A stretch of 9,920 bases of DNA, taken from positions 1 through 9,920 of the forward strand of contig CAVAJX010000108.1 of the NCBI GenBank assembly GCA_963589235.1, written 5' to 3'. A program made the position numbers and the translations under genes. Positions 1 through 6,404 of this stretch are shown here, one piece after another. This stretch comes from CAG-877 sp963589235 (GTDB lineage Bacteria > Bacillota_I > Bacilli_A > RF39 > UBA660). Under the pieces are notes generated by a model, which did not search any database, had not been told where the DNA came from, and saw only the letters and a list, made by a program, of their open reading frames with translations. Positions within the stretch are counted from its first letter, which is position 1. Each line of letters opens with the position of its first letter.

Positions 1-773
1 TAATAACTAATTATATGATAAACAGCTACTACTCTTACTGCCTTTACGGATTTACCTTCTGATTGCATTTCTAATTTTACTTCATTTATTCGTTCATAGA
101 ATTCCTTAGCTTCTTTACTTGAGGCAGTGTATTTACTACCGTCGGTTTGCTCACCTGCGGCATCGCTAGCTCCAAAGGCATCATCCATATCACTTGTTGT
201 TGAACCTGTAAATAATGTTGCTAAAAGAAGAAGTAAAAATAATATACCAAAAACAGGAATCATAAATATTATAACTTTTTTTAAGACTATTTTGCCAACG
301 GCAGAAATTTCACCTTCAGATTCACTTTCATTATTATTTTCTTTTTTCTTTTTATTATCAAGTTTTTTTGAGCTTAATGATGAATCAGATTTTTCTTGGG
401 CATTATTAGCAGTACCTACAGCGTTATTCGTATTATTTTCACCAATGTTACCATTTGATAGTCTAGCTGCTTGTCCTGCTTTATCACCCAATCCAGATTC
501 ATTTATTTTATTGAGATTTTTTTGGAGTCTTTTTCCATTTGGCATTTTGTTGAGTGTATTAGTTAAACCTTTTCCTAAGGCTTCACTACTCTTGCCACCA
601 GTTAATTTATCAGCGGCCTTAACAGCAGTTCCAGCCGCAACTGCATAAGGATTTTTACTAGCGATAGCTATGTCAGCTGCATTTTTTACATTTTGAGCAT
701 TGTTTTTATTGGCACGTTCTTTTTCACTATTTGTACTTGTACTACCATTTCTATTTGCTTTATAAGATGACAT
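1..773 (-). CDS. single-pass membrane protein of the T4SS cluster, candidate VirB1-like wall hydrolase; C-terminus cut by window edge
   Basis: An uninterrupted frame of 257 codons runs from ATG at 773 off the left edge, so only the N-terminal part is present. The start is supported by AGGTGGTG five bases upstream. Residues 1-157 are low-complexity, rich in Asn, Lys, Ser, Ala and Gly, with Asn and Lys/Glu runs (about 139-156), and look disordered. A hydrophobic segment at about 166-187 (Leu-rich end) is the only membrane span; with the Lys-rich side before it, the N-terminus should be cytoplasmic and the C-terminus outside. Residues 216 onward (SSKEAKEFYERINEVKLEMQ) begin a folded, charged domain that is cut. 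It follows virB4 by 23 bases. In Gram-positive conjugation clusters this slot, with a long cytoplasmic tail plus one span, is often a lysozyme or NlpC/P60/CHAP wall hydrolase. That is inference from position and architecture, as no catalytic residues lie inside the window. Confidence 0.75.
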   Translation of the reverse strand, partial: MSSYKANRNGSTSTNSEKERANKNNAQNVKNAADIAIASKNPYAVAAGTAVKAADKLTGGKSSEALGKGLTNTLNKMPNGKRLQKNLNKINESGLGDKAGQAARLSNGNIGENNTNNAVGTANNAQEKSDSSLSSKKLDNKKKKENNNESESEGEISAVGKIVLKKVIIFMIPVFGILFLLLLLATLFTGSTTSDMDDAFGASDAAGEQTDGSKYTASSKEAKEFYERINEVKLEMQSEGKSVKAVRVVAVYHIISY

Positions 774-796
774 GCTATCACCACCTAACTACTCTA

Positions 797-2587
797 TTAT
801 AGTCCTCCTCCAGAACCGAAAGAGTCCAATTCTTCTTTTGTAACTGTGACATTTATTCTCATACGTCTATTTCCACAGACAAATAAGGCTTCACCTTGAG
901 AATAACGCTTTATGCTTTCTTTTTCACTATCATTTAAATCTATTAATAAAGATAAGTCTTCAACTGCTTGTTTTTTTAGACCCATGACTAAGTAATATGA
1001 GGCGTTATCAAATATTGCTTTTCCTTGTGTAATTACTGCTGGATCTGAAAAGTCACTTGGCTGTTGAGTAATAATTATTGTTCCTGTATTGTACTTACGT
1101 GCACGACGTTGTACTTGAGCAAGGAAGTCTGCACCTAAGGTATTTTTATCCCCTAATAATACATGTGCTTCATCAACCATTAATACAGTATCAACATTAT
1201 AATCCAAACATAAGCCCCAGGCATATTTTAATACATTAAAGAATAAGGCATTTTTTACTGTTGTATCACTATTCATTAACTCTTTAATATTAAATACCAT
1301 GAAATCACTATCTTTACTTATTGTTGTATGACCATCAAAATAGAATTTTAATTCTTTTGTTATAGGTCTAACTTTTAATTCAAGGCGTTCCATAATTTCA
1401 CGTTCTTGAGTTTGTTCAGTCATTGACATTAATCGTCCTTTTATAGTGGCATATACATCACTGAATGTTGGATAATCAGCACTAGTATAATGTGAAAAAT
1501 CTGAATTAAAGTCAATTCCAAAACGTTTATATGTATCTTGTACAACTTCGCTAAACATTGTTAAAACATCTTCTTGAATTGATGGATCATAATATTTCAT
1601 AAATGCTTTTAAAAATTGTAAAGTTCTTGTTAAAACTGTGTAGCCAAGTCCTTGTTTTATTTCTTCTTCATCAGCATCTATTACTACTTCTAATGGATTT
1701 ATTAAACCAAACTCTCCACCTTTACCAATGTCTACTGTATCACCGCCATAAGCTTGAGTTATTTCTCTAAACTCATCTTCTGGATCGATTATGACTATTT
1801 GACAACCGTTACGAATATGACTTCTTAGTAGAAGTTTTGCAGCTGTTGATTTACCTGATCCAGATGTACCTAACATAATCATGTTAGCATTATTTCTATT
1901 ATTTTCTTTTCTTATTTTATATAAGAACTGATTAAATAGGATTACTCCACCAGAAAAGTCTATTCCTAGTAATGTTGATAATCCTGGATCTTTAATACTG
2001 TCAAAGATAAATGGATACATAGCCGCTATTGTTACTGAAGGTATTGGTGTACCTATTCGTTGTTCTATATCTTGAGCTGGGAATATTGGTAAAATAGATT
2101 TTAGTACTTTTTCCTGTTCAAAACGTAATGATATTGCACGTAATTCCATAGCATCTAAATAGTTTTTAACGTTTACTTTCTTTAGTTCTAATCCTTCTTT
2201 TGTTGGAGAAGTAATCATAATATGCATTTGAAAATCAAAAATACGTGCTTGACTTGCTGCTAGCATAGAAACAAAGTATTCCAAACTTTCAGCATCCTGA
2301 CGATATCTTTCACGAACTGTTAAGTCATGTTCATTTTTGTATTTTTCTTTTAAATCAGCAACTTGTTTATTTAACATCTTTGCCATTTGTTGAAATGGTA
2401 CTGGAATGTGTTTAACTACAACTTTTATTCCAGGCATATTAGTTAATGATGACAAATAACCTGGTTGAATATATTTAGGATATGATACAACGGTTAAAAT
2501 TGTCGCATAATTATCACTAATAACAAAATCACTAGGATTAAAATGTAGTCCTTTGGGTGCCAATTGACTTTTAATTCCGATACTCAT
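797..2587 (-). CDS. virB4: VirB4-type conjugation/secretion ATPase, central and motor domains
   Basis: A 596-residue cytoplasmic AAA+-like ATPase that powers assembly of and transport through type IV secretion systems. Residues 1-190 match the central part of Gram-positive VirB4 proteins. Walker A is GTSGSGKST at 240-248, and IIDPEDEF follows at 266-273. Walker B is VLMVDEAHVLL at 468-478 with D472/E473, and the segment RRARKYNTGTIIITQQPSDF at 494-513 carries the usual Arg and Gln-Gln signature of VirB4/TrbE/TraC ATPases. All catalytic elements appear intact. The N-terminal domain of about 180 residues normally found on VirB4 is missing here and is encoded by the separate gene immediately upstream. 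Stop and start share one base (TAATG), with only a weak ribosome site, so translation is probably coupled. The C-terminus ends in a Gly-rich tail. Family assignment is firm; whether it moves DNA or protein cannot be read here. Confidence 0.95.
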   Translation of the reverse strand: MSIGIKSQLAPKGLHFNPSDFVISDNYATILTVVSYPKYIQPGYLSSLTNMPGIKVVVKHIPVPFQQMAKMLNKQVADLKEKYKNEHDLTVRERYRQDAESLEYFVSMLAASQARIFDFQMHIMITSPTKEGLELKKVNVKNYLDAMELRAISLRFEQEKVLKSILPIFPAQDIEQRIGTPIPSVTIAAMYPFIFDSIKDPGLSTLLGIDFSGGVILFNQFLYKIRKENNRNNANMIMLGTSGSGKSTAAKLLLRSHIRNGCQIVIIDPEDEFREITQAYGGDTVDIGKGGEFGLINPLEVVIDADEEEIKQGLGYTVLTRTLQFLKAFMKYYDPSIQEDVLTMFSEVVQDTYKRFGIDFNSDFSHYTSADYPTFSDVYATIKGRLMSMTEQTQEREIMERLELKVRPITKELKFYFDGHTTISKDSDFMVFNIKELMNSDTTVKNALFFNVLKYAWGLCLDYNVDTVLMVDEAHVLLGDKNTLGADFLAQVQRRARKYNTGTIIITQQPSDFSDPAVITQGKAIFDNASYYLVMGLKKQAVEDLSLLIDLNDSEKESIKRYSQGEALFVCGNRRMRINVTVTKEELDSFGSGGGL

Positions 2588-3132
2588 TATGACATCACCG
2601 TCCCAAACTCTGTATTTTCTCCTCCATTTAAGAAGTTTTCTAAGATGACTCTTAAGTCACCATTATTAACTTGAGAAGCATTTAATCCACAGCTTGCAAG
2701 CCCATTAATCATTGTTCTAACACGCTTTTGTAATATATCTACATTTTTATCTTTAAATAATAAGTAATATTCTGTATCAACAATATTATTATTTATAAAA
2801 GCATTTCCCTTATTAATGTCTTGCATGATTAACTTTCTAATGGCTGGATTAGGTGCTTCATTATATAAAAGCTGAAGTTGTGCCATATAAACTGAAATAT
2901 CAACAGGACGGTCTGCTACTACTAGCCAGAATTCAAAATCTATCATATTGTAAAAGTTTTTTAAACTGATAAGAATGTTGTCTTGTGAATTTTGATCAAG
3001 GATAAATATATTTCTAGGTGTAACTTTTACACCTGTTACTTTCTGATTATTTGAAGTTATAATGAATCCATTTTGAATTCCTTTTATTGGTAACCAGTCT
3101 TCTGTATAACCAGATGTTACTTTTTTAGCCAT
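2587..3132 (-). CDS. separate VirB4 N-terminal domain protein
   Basis: A 181-residue soluble protein without signal peptide or membrane span. Its opening (DWLPIKGIQNGFIITSNN, about residues 12-29, then strand-like segments to about 47 and the segment FEFWLVVADRPVDIS at 66-80) resembles the start of Gram-positive VirB4 proteins, where a DYLPI-type motif begins the N-terminal domain that docks on the VirB3 membrane partner. The rest (EYYLLFKDKN near 121-130, then a long helix to about 170) also follows that domain and stops where the central domain would begin. Together with the next gene (596 residues) the total of about 777 residues is a normal VirB4 length. It overlaps the prgI-like gene by 16 bases and meets virB4 as TAATG. 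It is read as a natural fission of VirB4, not a sequencing frameshift, because the junction is a clean stop-start overlap. Recognition is from memory of family pattern. Confidence 0.8.
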   Translation of the reverse strand: MAKKVTSGYTEDWLPIKGIQNGFIITSNNQKVTGVKVTPRNIFILDQNSQDNILISLKNFYNMIDFEFWLVVADRPVDISVYMAQLQLLYNEAPNPAIRKLIMQDINKGNAFINNNIVDTEYYLLFKDKNVDILQKRVRTMINGLASCGLNASQVNNGDLRVILENFLNGGENTEFGTVMS

Positions 3133-3428
3133 TCTTTATAGCACCAACCTTTCCATCTATAAGTTTGTCTTGAGGTTATATATTCATATAACTCTATAAT
3201 TACATTTAAAACATTGTGATAATATGGTATTGGCATAACTAGTAAGCCACAAACTATTCCAGGTGCCAAAGCAAGTATTGTTCCTACTGTTGTTGTTATA
3301 GGGATGAAAGCAAGTATTGCTACTGTTGTTATGACACCAGAAATTAAAATTATTAAATCACTTTTTCTAAACATACCTAATATTAATTTTCCATTTTTTG
3401 TATTAGCAGGTATTAAATATTCATTCAC
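3117..3428 (-). CDS. prgI: PrgI/VirB3-family inner-membrane T4SS protein
   Basis: A 103-residue membrane protein. The N-terminus (EYLIPANTKNGKLILGMF, residues 3-20) is followed by two close hydrophobic segments at about 24-43 and 47-66, and then a cytoplasmic tail with YYHNVLNVIIELYEYITSR and a Tyr-Arg-Trp-Lys-Gly-Trp stretch, the layout of the PrgI family, the Gram-positive VirB3 equivalent that anchors VirB4 to the membrane. The start codon is GTG at 3428, since the ATG four bases further in is out of frame and closes after three codons. AGGAG lies about 10 bases upstream. The gene sits 31 bases after the VirB6-like gene and overlaps the VirB4 N-domain gene by 16 bases, the expected VirB6-VirB3-VirB4 grouping. 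Confidence 0.88.
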   Translation of the reverse strand: MNEYLIPANTKNGKLILGMFRKSDLIILISGVITTVAILAFIPITTTVGTILALAPGIVCGLLVMPIPYYHNVLNVIIELYEYITSRQTYRWKGWCYKEWLKK

Positions 3429-3459
3429 TTATATCACACTCCTAATTATTCGTTTATTC

Positions 3460-5418
3460 TTAAGGTCCTGGAGGAGGTCCGCCAACTGGCCCGCCACCTG
3501 GTCCTGGAGAAGGTGGGTTATTGCTAAATGCTCGTCTTGTTGAATCAGCCCCACTTCCTTGTGCCCTATACCTTTGTCGTCGACTTACATTAGGCGAGCT
3601 GGTATCATATCTTCCACCAATGGCAGCTCTATTTCCTCTTCCTGCTTCATATTTAGCTTCGTATGATCTAGCACCACCATAAACTTTGGCCATACCTTTT
3701 TTATCTTCGTAATCTTTTTCTGCTGAGTCAGCCTCATTTCTTAATTTATCATAATACTCATATATTGCTTTTTCTTTTTCTTGTGCTGTTGCTGTACTTA
3801 GACTTGGTCCTCCATAATTAGTTTCAACTTCGCTTTGTTCTTGAGCAGTTAGTTTATCCCAGCCACGTTTTACCATGTTTTCTGCTGCATTCATTTTATT
3901 TTTAGCATCCGTAAATGTTGTTTTATCATTTGACAATGATTCTGGTGTTATTCCCATTGCTCTTAAATGTCTCTCACCGTATCCCATTTCTCTTGCTGTC
4001 ATCTTAGGATCTCCAGTCAATATTCTAGCTACATGATCTCTTCCAGAATTGAATGCACCAGCTGGTCCACCCAATGGTAAATAACCTTTACCTGCATTAT
4101 AATTATCTATATTGGCATCCATTGTTCTTCTTGATGCCTCAAATGCTTCTCCAAGTGTACCTGTTTGTGTTAATGCACCTGCGTAAGAAAGACCCATTGC
4201 TAAACCAATACTTCCACCTACACCTTTCATTCCAAGTGAATTTTCAATAAATTTTGGAGCCATCCTTGCAAAGATAAAGATACCTATAACTATAAATACA
4301 AATGATAGTACGCCAACAAGACCTGATCCTGTGTTGATAACAATACCATTTGCTATCATATCATGTACTAGATATATTACAAAATACATAATTGCTAATC
4401 TTATAAATAATTCCAAATAAGTACTAGTTAAACTTCTTATCCAACTATTGAAAGCATCTTCACCTTTTTGCTCTTTACCAGAGATACTCATATGACTAAT
4501 TATTGGTATTGGAGCAATTAAACGAAGAATTGCTAGTTTTAGTGCCCTTATCGCTACATCTATTGTGTATAAAATTAAGACAGCGGAAATAATTAAGGCT
4601 ACAATCCCACCAAAGGGACTATATGAATATCTGTAAAAATTATCTTCATCTTTAAAAATTAACGACCAAGCTGTATCAAGTTTTGTGCTATCACCATCTG
4701 TATCACATGTGTCATTAACTGCTGACAATAATTCTGAAGTAGATGCTGTATTATAGAATTCTAATTGTTCATCTGTAAAATCGCAGAACCAGTAATCTGA
4801 ATTTACTTCTGGATCTTGTCCATCTTCAACGTCATAACCGTCGTCTGGCTCTGGTATTACATTTATTCTGAAAAAGCCTCGGAGTATTTGTCCAGCAAAT
4901 TCATCTGCCGATTCTGCCAATGTTTTTCCTTGTTCATCAGCATTATCTACTCCATCTGCTGTTCCTAATACTAATTTACCAATTGTATTATTTGATAGAA
5001 TACGTTCCTGTAAAGAATATAGTGCGCCAAAAAGAATACCATTGTTATTAACCTGTTTTTCCCAATTATTGCTTGGATTTGTAATGCTTATTGGTGTAAT
5101 TAACGCAAGAATAACTAATGATGTAATAATTCTGGAAATTATTTTTCCTGCTCCAGCTTTTTTATCCATTACTCTTGCTGGATCCATTATTCCTTCTAGG
5201 ATTGTGACAGCTAATTTAAAAAGCATAAAAACGCCAATTACTAATTGACATCTATAATAAAAGTCTCTTATTAAAGAGTTTGAAAATAATTCTGCAGTTG
5301 AAACATTAAAGAACACTTGATAAACACCTTGTAACAAGCCAAAAAATAATTGATCAATTGTTGAAAAGATTGTTCTTATGGTGTTGTCTGTAAAACTTGG
5401 ACTCATGTAGTCTGTCAT
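3460..5418 (-). CDS. VirB6/TrbL-like polytopic channel protein with long Pro/Gly-rich C-terminal tail
   Basis: A 652-residue membrane protein, probably the inner-membrane channel of the T4SS. Hydrophobic segments lie at about 58-77, 93-112, 270-292, 333-352 and 365-385, plus an amphipathic or short span RALKLAILRLIAPIPIISHM at 291-310 that is typical of Gram-positive VirB6/TrbL proteins. Between the second and third spans is a large acidic domain (about 113-268) with two cysteines, C212 and C238. A positively charged loop at 78-92 suggests this acidic domain is outside the cell. Residues 386-652 form a hydrophilic tail: Gly/Ala-rich first, then helical and highly charged (about 500-580), then Arg/Ser-rich, ending in a run of Pro and Gly (635-652). 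The start at 5418 has AAGGAGGG five bases upstream and overlaps the preceding stop as ATGA. An internal ATG at 5406 is a weaker alternative. Family level is confident; transported cargo unknown. Confidence 0.87.
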   Translation of the reverse strand: MTDYMSPSFTDNTIRTIFSTIDQLFFGLLQGVYQVFFNVSTAELFSNSLIRDFYYRCQLVIGVFMLFKLAVTILEGIMDPARVMDKKAGAGKIISRIITSLVILALITPISITNPSNNWEKQVNNNGILFGALYSLQERILSNNTIGKLVLGTADGVDNADEQGKTLAESADEFAGQILRGFFRINVIPEPDDGYDVEDGQDPEVNSDYWFCDFTDEQLEFYNTASTSELLSAVNDTCDTDGDSTKLDTAWSLIFKDEDNFYRYSYSPFGGIVALIISAVLILYTIDVAIRALKLAILRLIAPIPIISHMSISGKEQKGEDAFNSWIRSLTSTYLELFIRLAIMYFVIYLVHDMIANGIVINTGSGLVGVLSFVFIVIGIFIFARMAPKFIENSLGMKGVGGSIGLAMGLSYAGALTQTGTLGEAFEASRRTMDANIDNYNAGKGYLPLGGPAGAFNSGRDHVARILTGDPKMTAREMGYGERHLRAMGITPESLSNDKTTFTDAKNKMNAAENMVKRGWDKLTAQEQSEVETNYGGPSLSTATAQEKEKAIYEYYDKLRNEADSAEKDYEDKKGMAKVYGGARSYEAKYEAGRGNRAAIGGRYDTSSPNVSRRQRYRAQGSGADSTRRAFSNNPPSPGPGGGPVGGPPPGP

Positions 5419-5936
5419 TTTATCCCTCCTTGCCAGTTAAAGATACATATATCGCTTGAAGTTATTCCAAATATATCCAGGATAACTTCGATTAATGTTG
5501 GTAAAACAAACAATAATGCTGCTAGGATTAATCTTATAATTAGGTTACTTTGAGCTTTTTTCATACTTTCATCATCCGATGTTAAAATTGCTTTAATAAA
5601 GTCTAAACTACTAAATATTAATACCATTAGAGGGCCTAATAATCTTAAATAATTTAATATTTTTACTATAAACCAAGCTACAGAATCTTCATTATCAGGA
5701 TCCCCAAGTAATCCTTCACATTCAAGATCTTGATTATATTCGACATCACTACTATTATCAGTCTTATCTGTATTAGCTTTATCTTTATCATCGGCTATTA
5801 AAAAATAATCATTAATTGTAGCTATTTTCTGATTAGAATTAGCTTGATAACTAATACTTTTTGCTGAAACATTAAAAGAACTAAAACTTATTAGTCCAAT
5901 AAATATAAGGAAAAGAATATTAATTCTTTTTTTCAT
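5415..5936 (-). CDS. VirB2-like (T4SS pilin-type) protein with signal peptide and long N-terminal extension
   Basis: A 173-residue protein. Residues 1-25 look like a classical signal peptide (Lys-Lys-Arg start, hydrophobic core, VSA then Lys). An exported, acidic Asp/Asn/Lys-rich linker follows to about residue 72. The conserved core holds CEGLLG at 73-78, a span at about 97-115, a short charged loop with KAILTSDDESMKKAQ (115-129), a second span at about 133-157 and a cysteine C164 near the end. This double-span hairpin with SDE and KAQ in the loop matches the preceding 113-residue pilin-like protein, so the two are paralogues. Both ends should face outside, placing C73 and C164 on the same side. 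It has its own extended -10 promoter and a GGAG site seven bases before ATG, and it shares four bases with the VirB6-like gene. It could be a minor pilin, a tip or a channel-linked subunit; which is unknown. Confidence 0.75.
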   Translation of the reverse strand: MKKRINILFLIFIGLISFSSFNVSAKSISYQANSNQKIATINDYFLIADDKDKANTDKTDNSSDVEYNQDLECEGLLGDPDNEDSVAWFIVKILNYLRLLGPLMVLIFSSLDFIKAILTSDDESMKKAQSNLIIRLILAALLFVLPTLIEVILDIFGITSSDICIFNWQGGIK

Positions 5937-5953
5937 AAGATCACTCCATATAC

Positions 5954-5962
5954 ATTATAACA
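5954..5962 (-). promoter_or_regulatory. extended -10 promoter for the second pilin and downstream T4SS genes
   Basis: Read on the minus strand the sequence is TGTTATAAT, a perfect extended -10 element (TGn-TATAAT). No good -35 hexamer is present at 17 bases, only T-rich sequence that is also the terminator tract, which is acceptable for an extended -10 promoter. Transcription would begin near 5947, leaving a leader of about ten bases that carries GGAG before the ATG at 5936. It lies directly downstream of the terminator that closes the first pilin, so it may restart transcription for the VirB2-like, VirB6, VirB3 and VirB4 genes. Confidence 0.6.
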
Positions 5963-5980
5963 TAATAAGTATACCAAAAG

Positions 5981-6010
5981 AAAAAAAAAATAGCAATTTA
6001 TTTGCTATTT
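5981..6010 (-). terminator. intrinsic terminator after the first VirB2-like pilin gene
   Basis: On the minus strand a stem of eight to nine perfect pairs (AATAGCAA with TTGCTATT, arms 6002-6009 and 5989-5996) with a five-base loop is followed at once by a run of ten T residues (5990-5981). The arm overlaps the TAG stop codon at 6007-6005. The stem is AT-rich, so it may stop only part of the transcripts. That would leave the pilin RNA in excess over the downstream machine genes. Confidence 0.7.
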
Positions 6011-6019
6011 ATTTGCTAT
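5998..6019. repeat. 11-bp perfect tandem duplication at the pilin stop codon
   Basis: The plus-strand unit TTATTTGCTAT occurs twice back to back (5998-6008 and 6009-6019). It covers the last codons and stop of the 113-residue pilin gene. The left copy forms one arm of the terminator hairpin, and the right copy could pair with the same opposite arm through a longer loop. Because 11 is not a multiple of three, the duplication places a stop in frame. Confidence 0.75.
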
Positions 6020-6346
6020 ATATACACTATTCCAGCAAGTTGCCCAGTTTTCAGTAGAACCATCGTCAACTCCAATACTAACAATTCCCATAATTAATGA
6101 AACTAATTGTGGTACTAAGAATACTACTATTGCATAGATTACTCTTTTGATTAATCTTGATTGAGCTCCTTTAACTTCTTTTTCATCACTTGCAATAACT
6201 GCTTTACCTAAATCAAATACTCCAAATAATATTAAAGCTATTGGAATTAAAATACATATATATTTCAAAATACCTTTTTTGACAATTCTAATTATAGGTC
6301 CTAAGCCTTCGCAAGCTCCGCCTTCTGTTCCTACTTTATTAGCCAT
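6005..6346 (-). CDS. VirB2-like (T4SS pilin-type) small double-span protein
   Basis: A 113-residue protein with no cleavable signal peptide visible. The short N-terminus carries ACEGLG (C12), then a span at about 28-47, a charged turn with DLGKAVIASDEKEVKGAQ (45-62) and basic residues after it, a second span at about 68-91 and a polar C-terminus with C104. The two-helix hairpin with a positively charged cytoplasmic turn is the architecture of VirB2/TrbC-type pilins and of the small T4SS pilin families of Gram-positive and other monoderm bacteria. The 173-residue neighbour repeats the CEGL, SDE...KKAQ and C-terminal Cys pattern. A strong promoter lies directly upstream, AAGGAGAGG precedes ATG by seven bases, and a terminator follows immediately, all as expected for a subunit made in bulk. 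Candidate major pilin of the T4SS half; family assignment is by architecture. Confidence 0.75.
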   Translation of the reverse strand: MANKVGTEGGACEGLGPIIRIVKKGILKYICILIPIALILFGVFDLGKAVIASDEKEVKGAQSRLIKRVIYAIVVFLVPQLVSLIMGIVSIGVDDGSTENWATCWNSVYIANK

Positions 6347-6372
6347 AATAATACCTCTCCTTCGCTACAAAT

Positions 6373-6401
6373 ATAATATCTTATATACGTTTATTTGTCA
6401 A
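6373..6401 (-). promoter_or_regulatory. sigma-A-type promoter for the 113-aa pilin gene
   Basis: On the minus strand a perfect -35 TTGACA (6401-6396) is separated by exactly 17 bases from TATTAT (6378-6373), which matches the -10 consensus at five of six positions. Transcription should start near 6366, giving a leader of about 20 bases that contains AAGGAGAGG. The -35 box begins four bases after the stop codon of the TadZ-like gene. Confidence 0.8.
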
Positions 6402-6404
6402 TTC

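Noticed and set aside
127..648. Plus-strand open frame of 173 codons
   Set aside because: It lies wholly opposite the open minus-strand membrane-protein gene, is rich in Ser/Leu/Phe as expected from the complement of Lys/Glu/Asn codons, and has no ribosome site.
2585..2591. Frameshift breaking virB4
   Set aside because: The two parts meet at a clean TAATG stop-start overlap at a domain border, and each has a sensible N-terminus, so fission is more likely than an error.
3304..5248. Plus-strand frames at 3304-3543, 4053-4250 and 5042-5248
   Set aside because: All are opposite the VirB6-like and PrgI-like genes, with no ribosome site or recognisable domain.
797..6346. Calling the locus a conjugative transposon outright
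   Set aside because: No relaxase, coupling protein, origin of transfer or integrase is visible, so DNA transfer cannot be claimed from this window.
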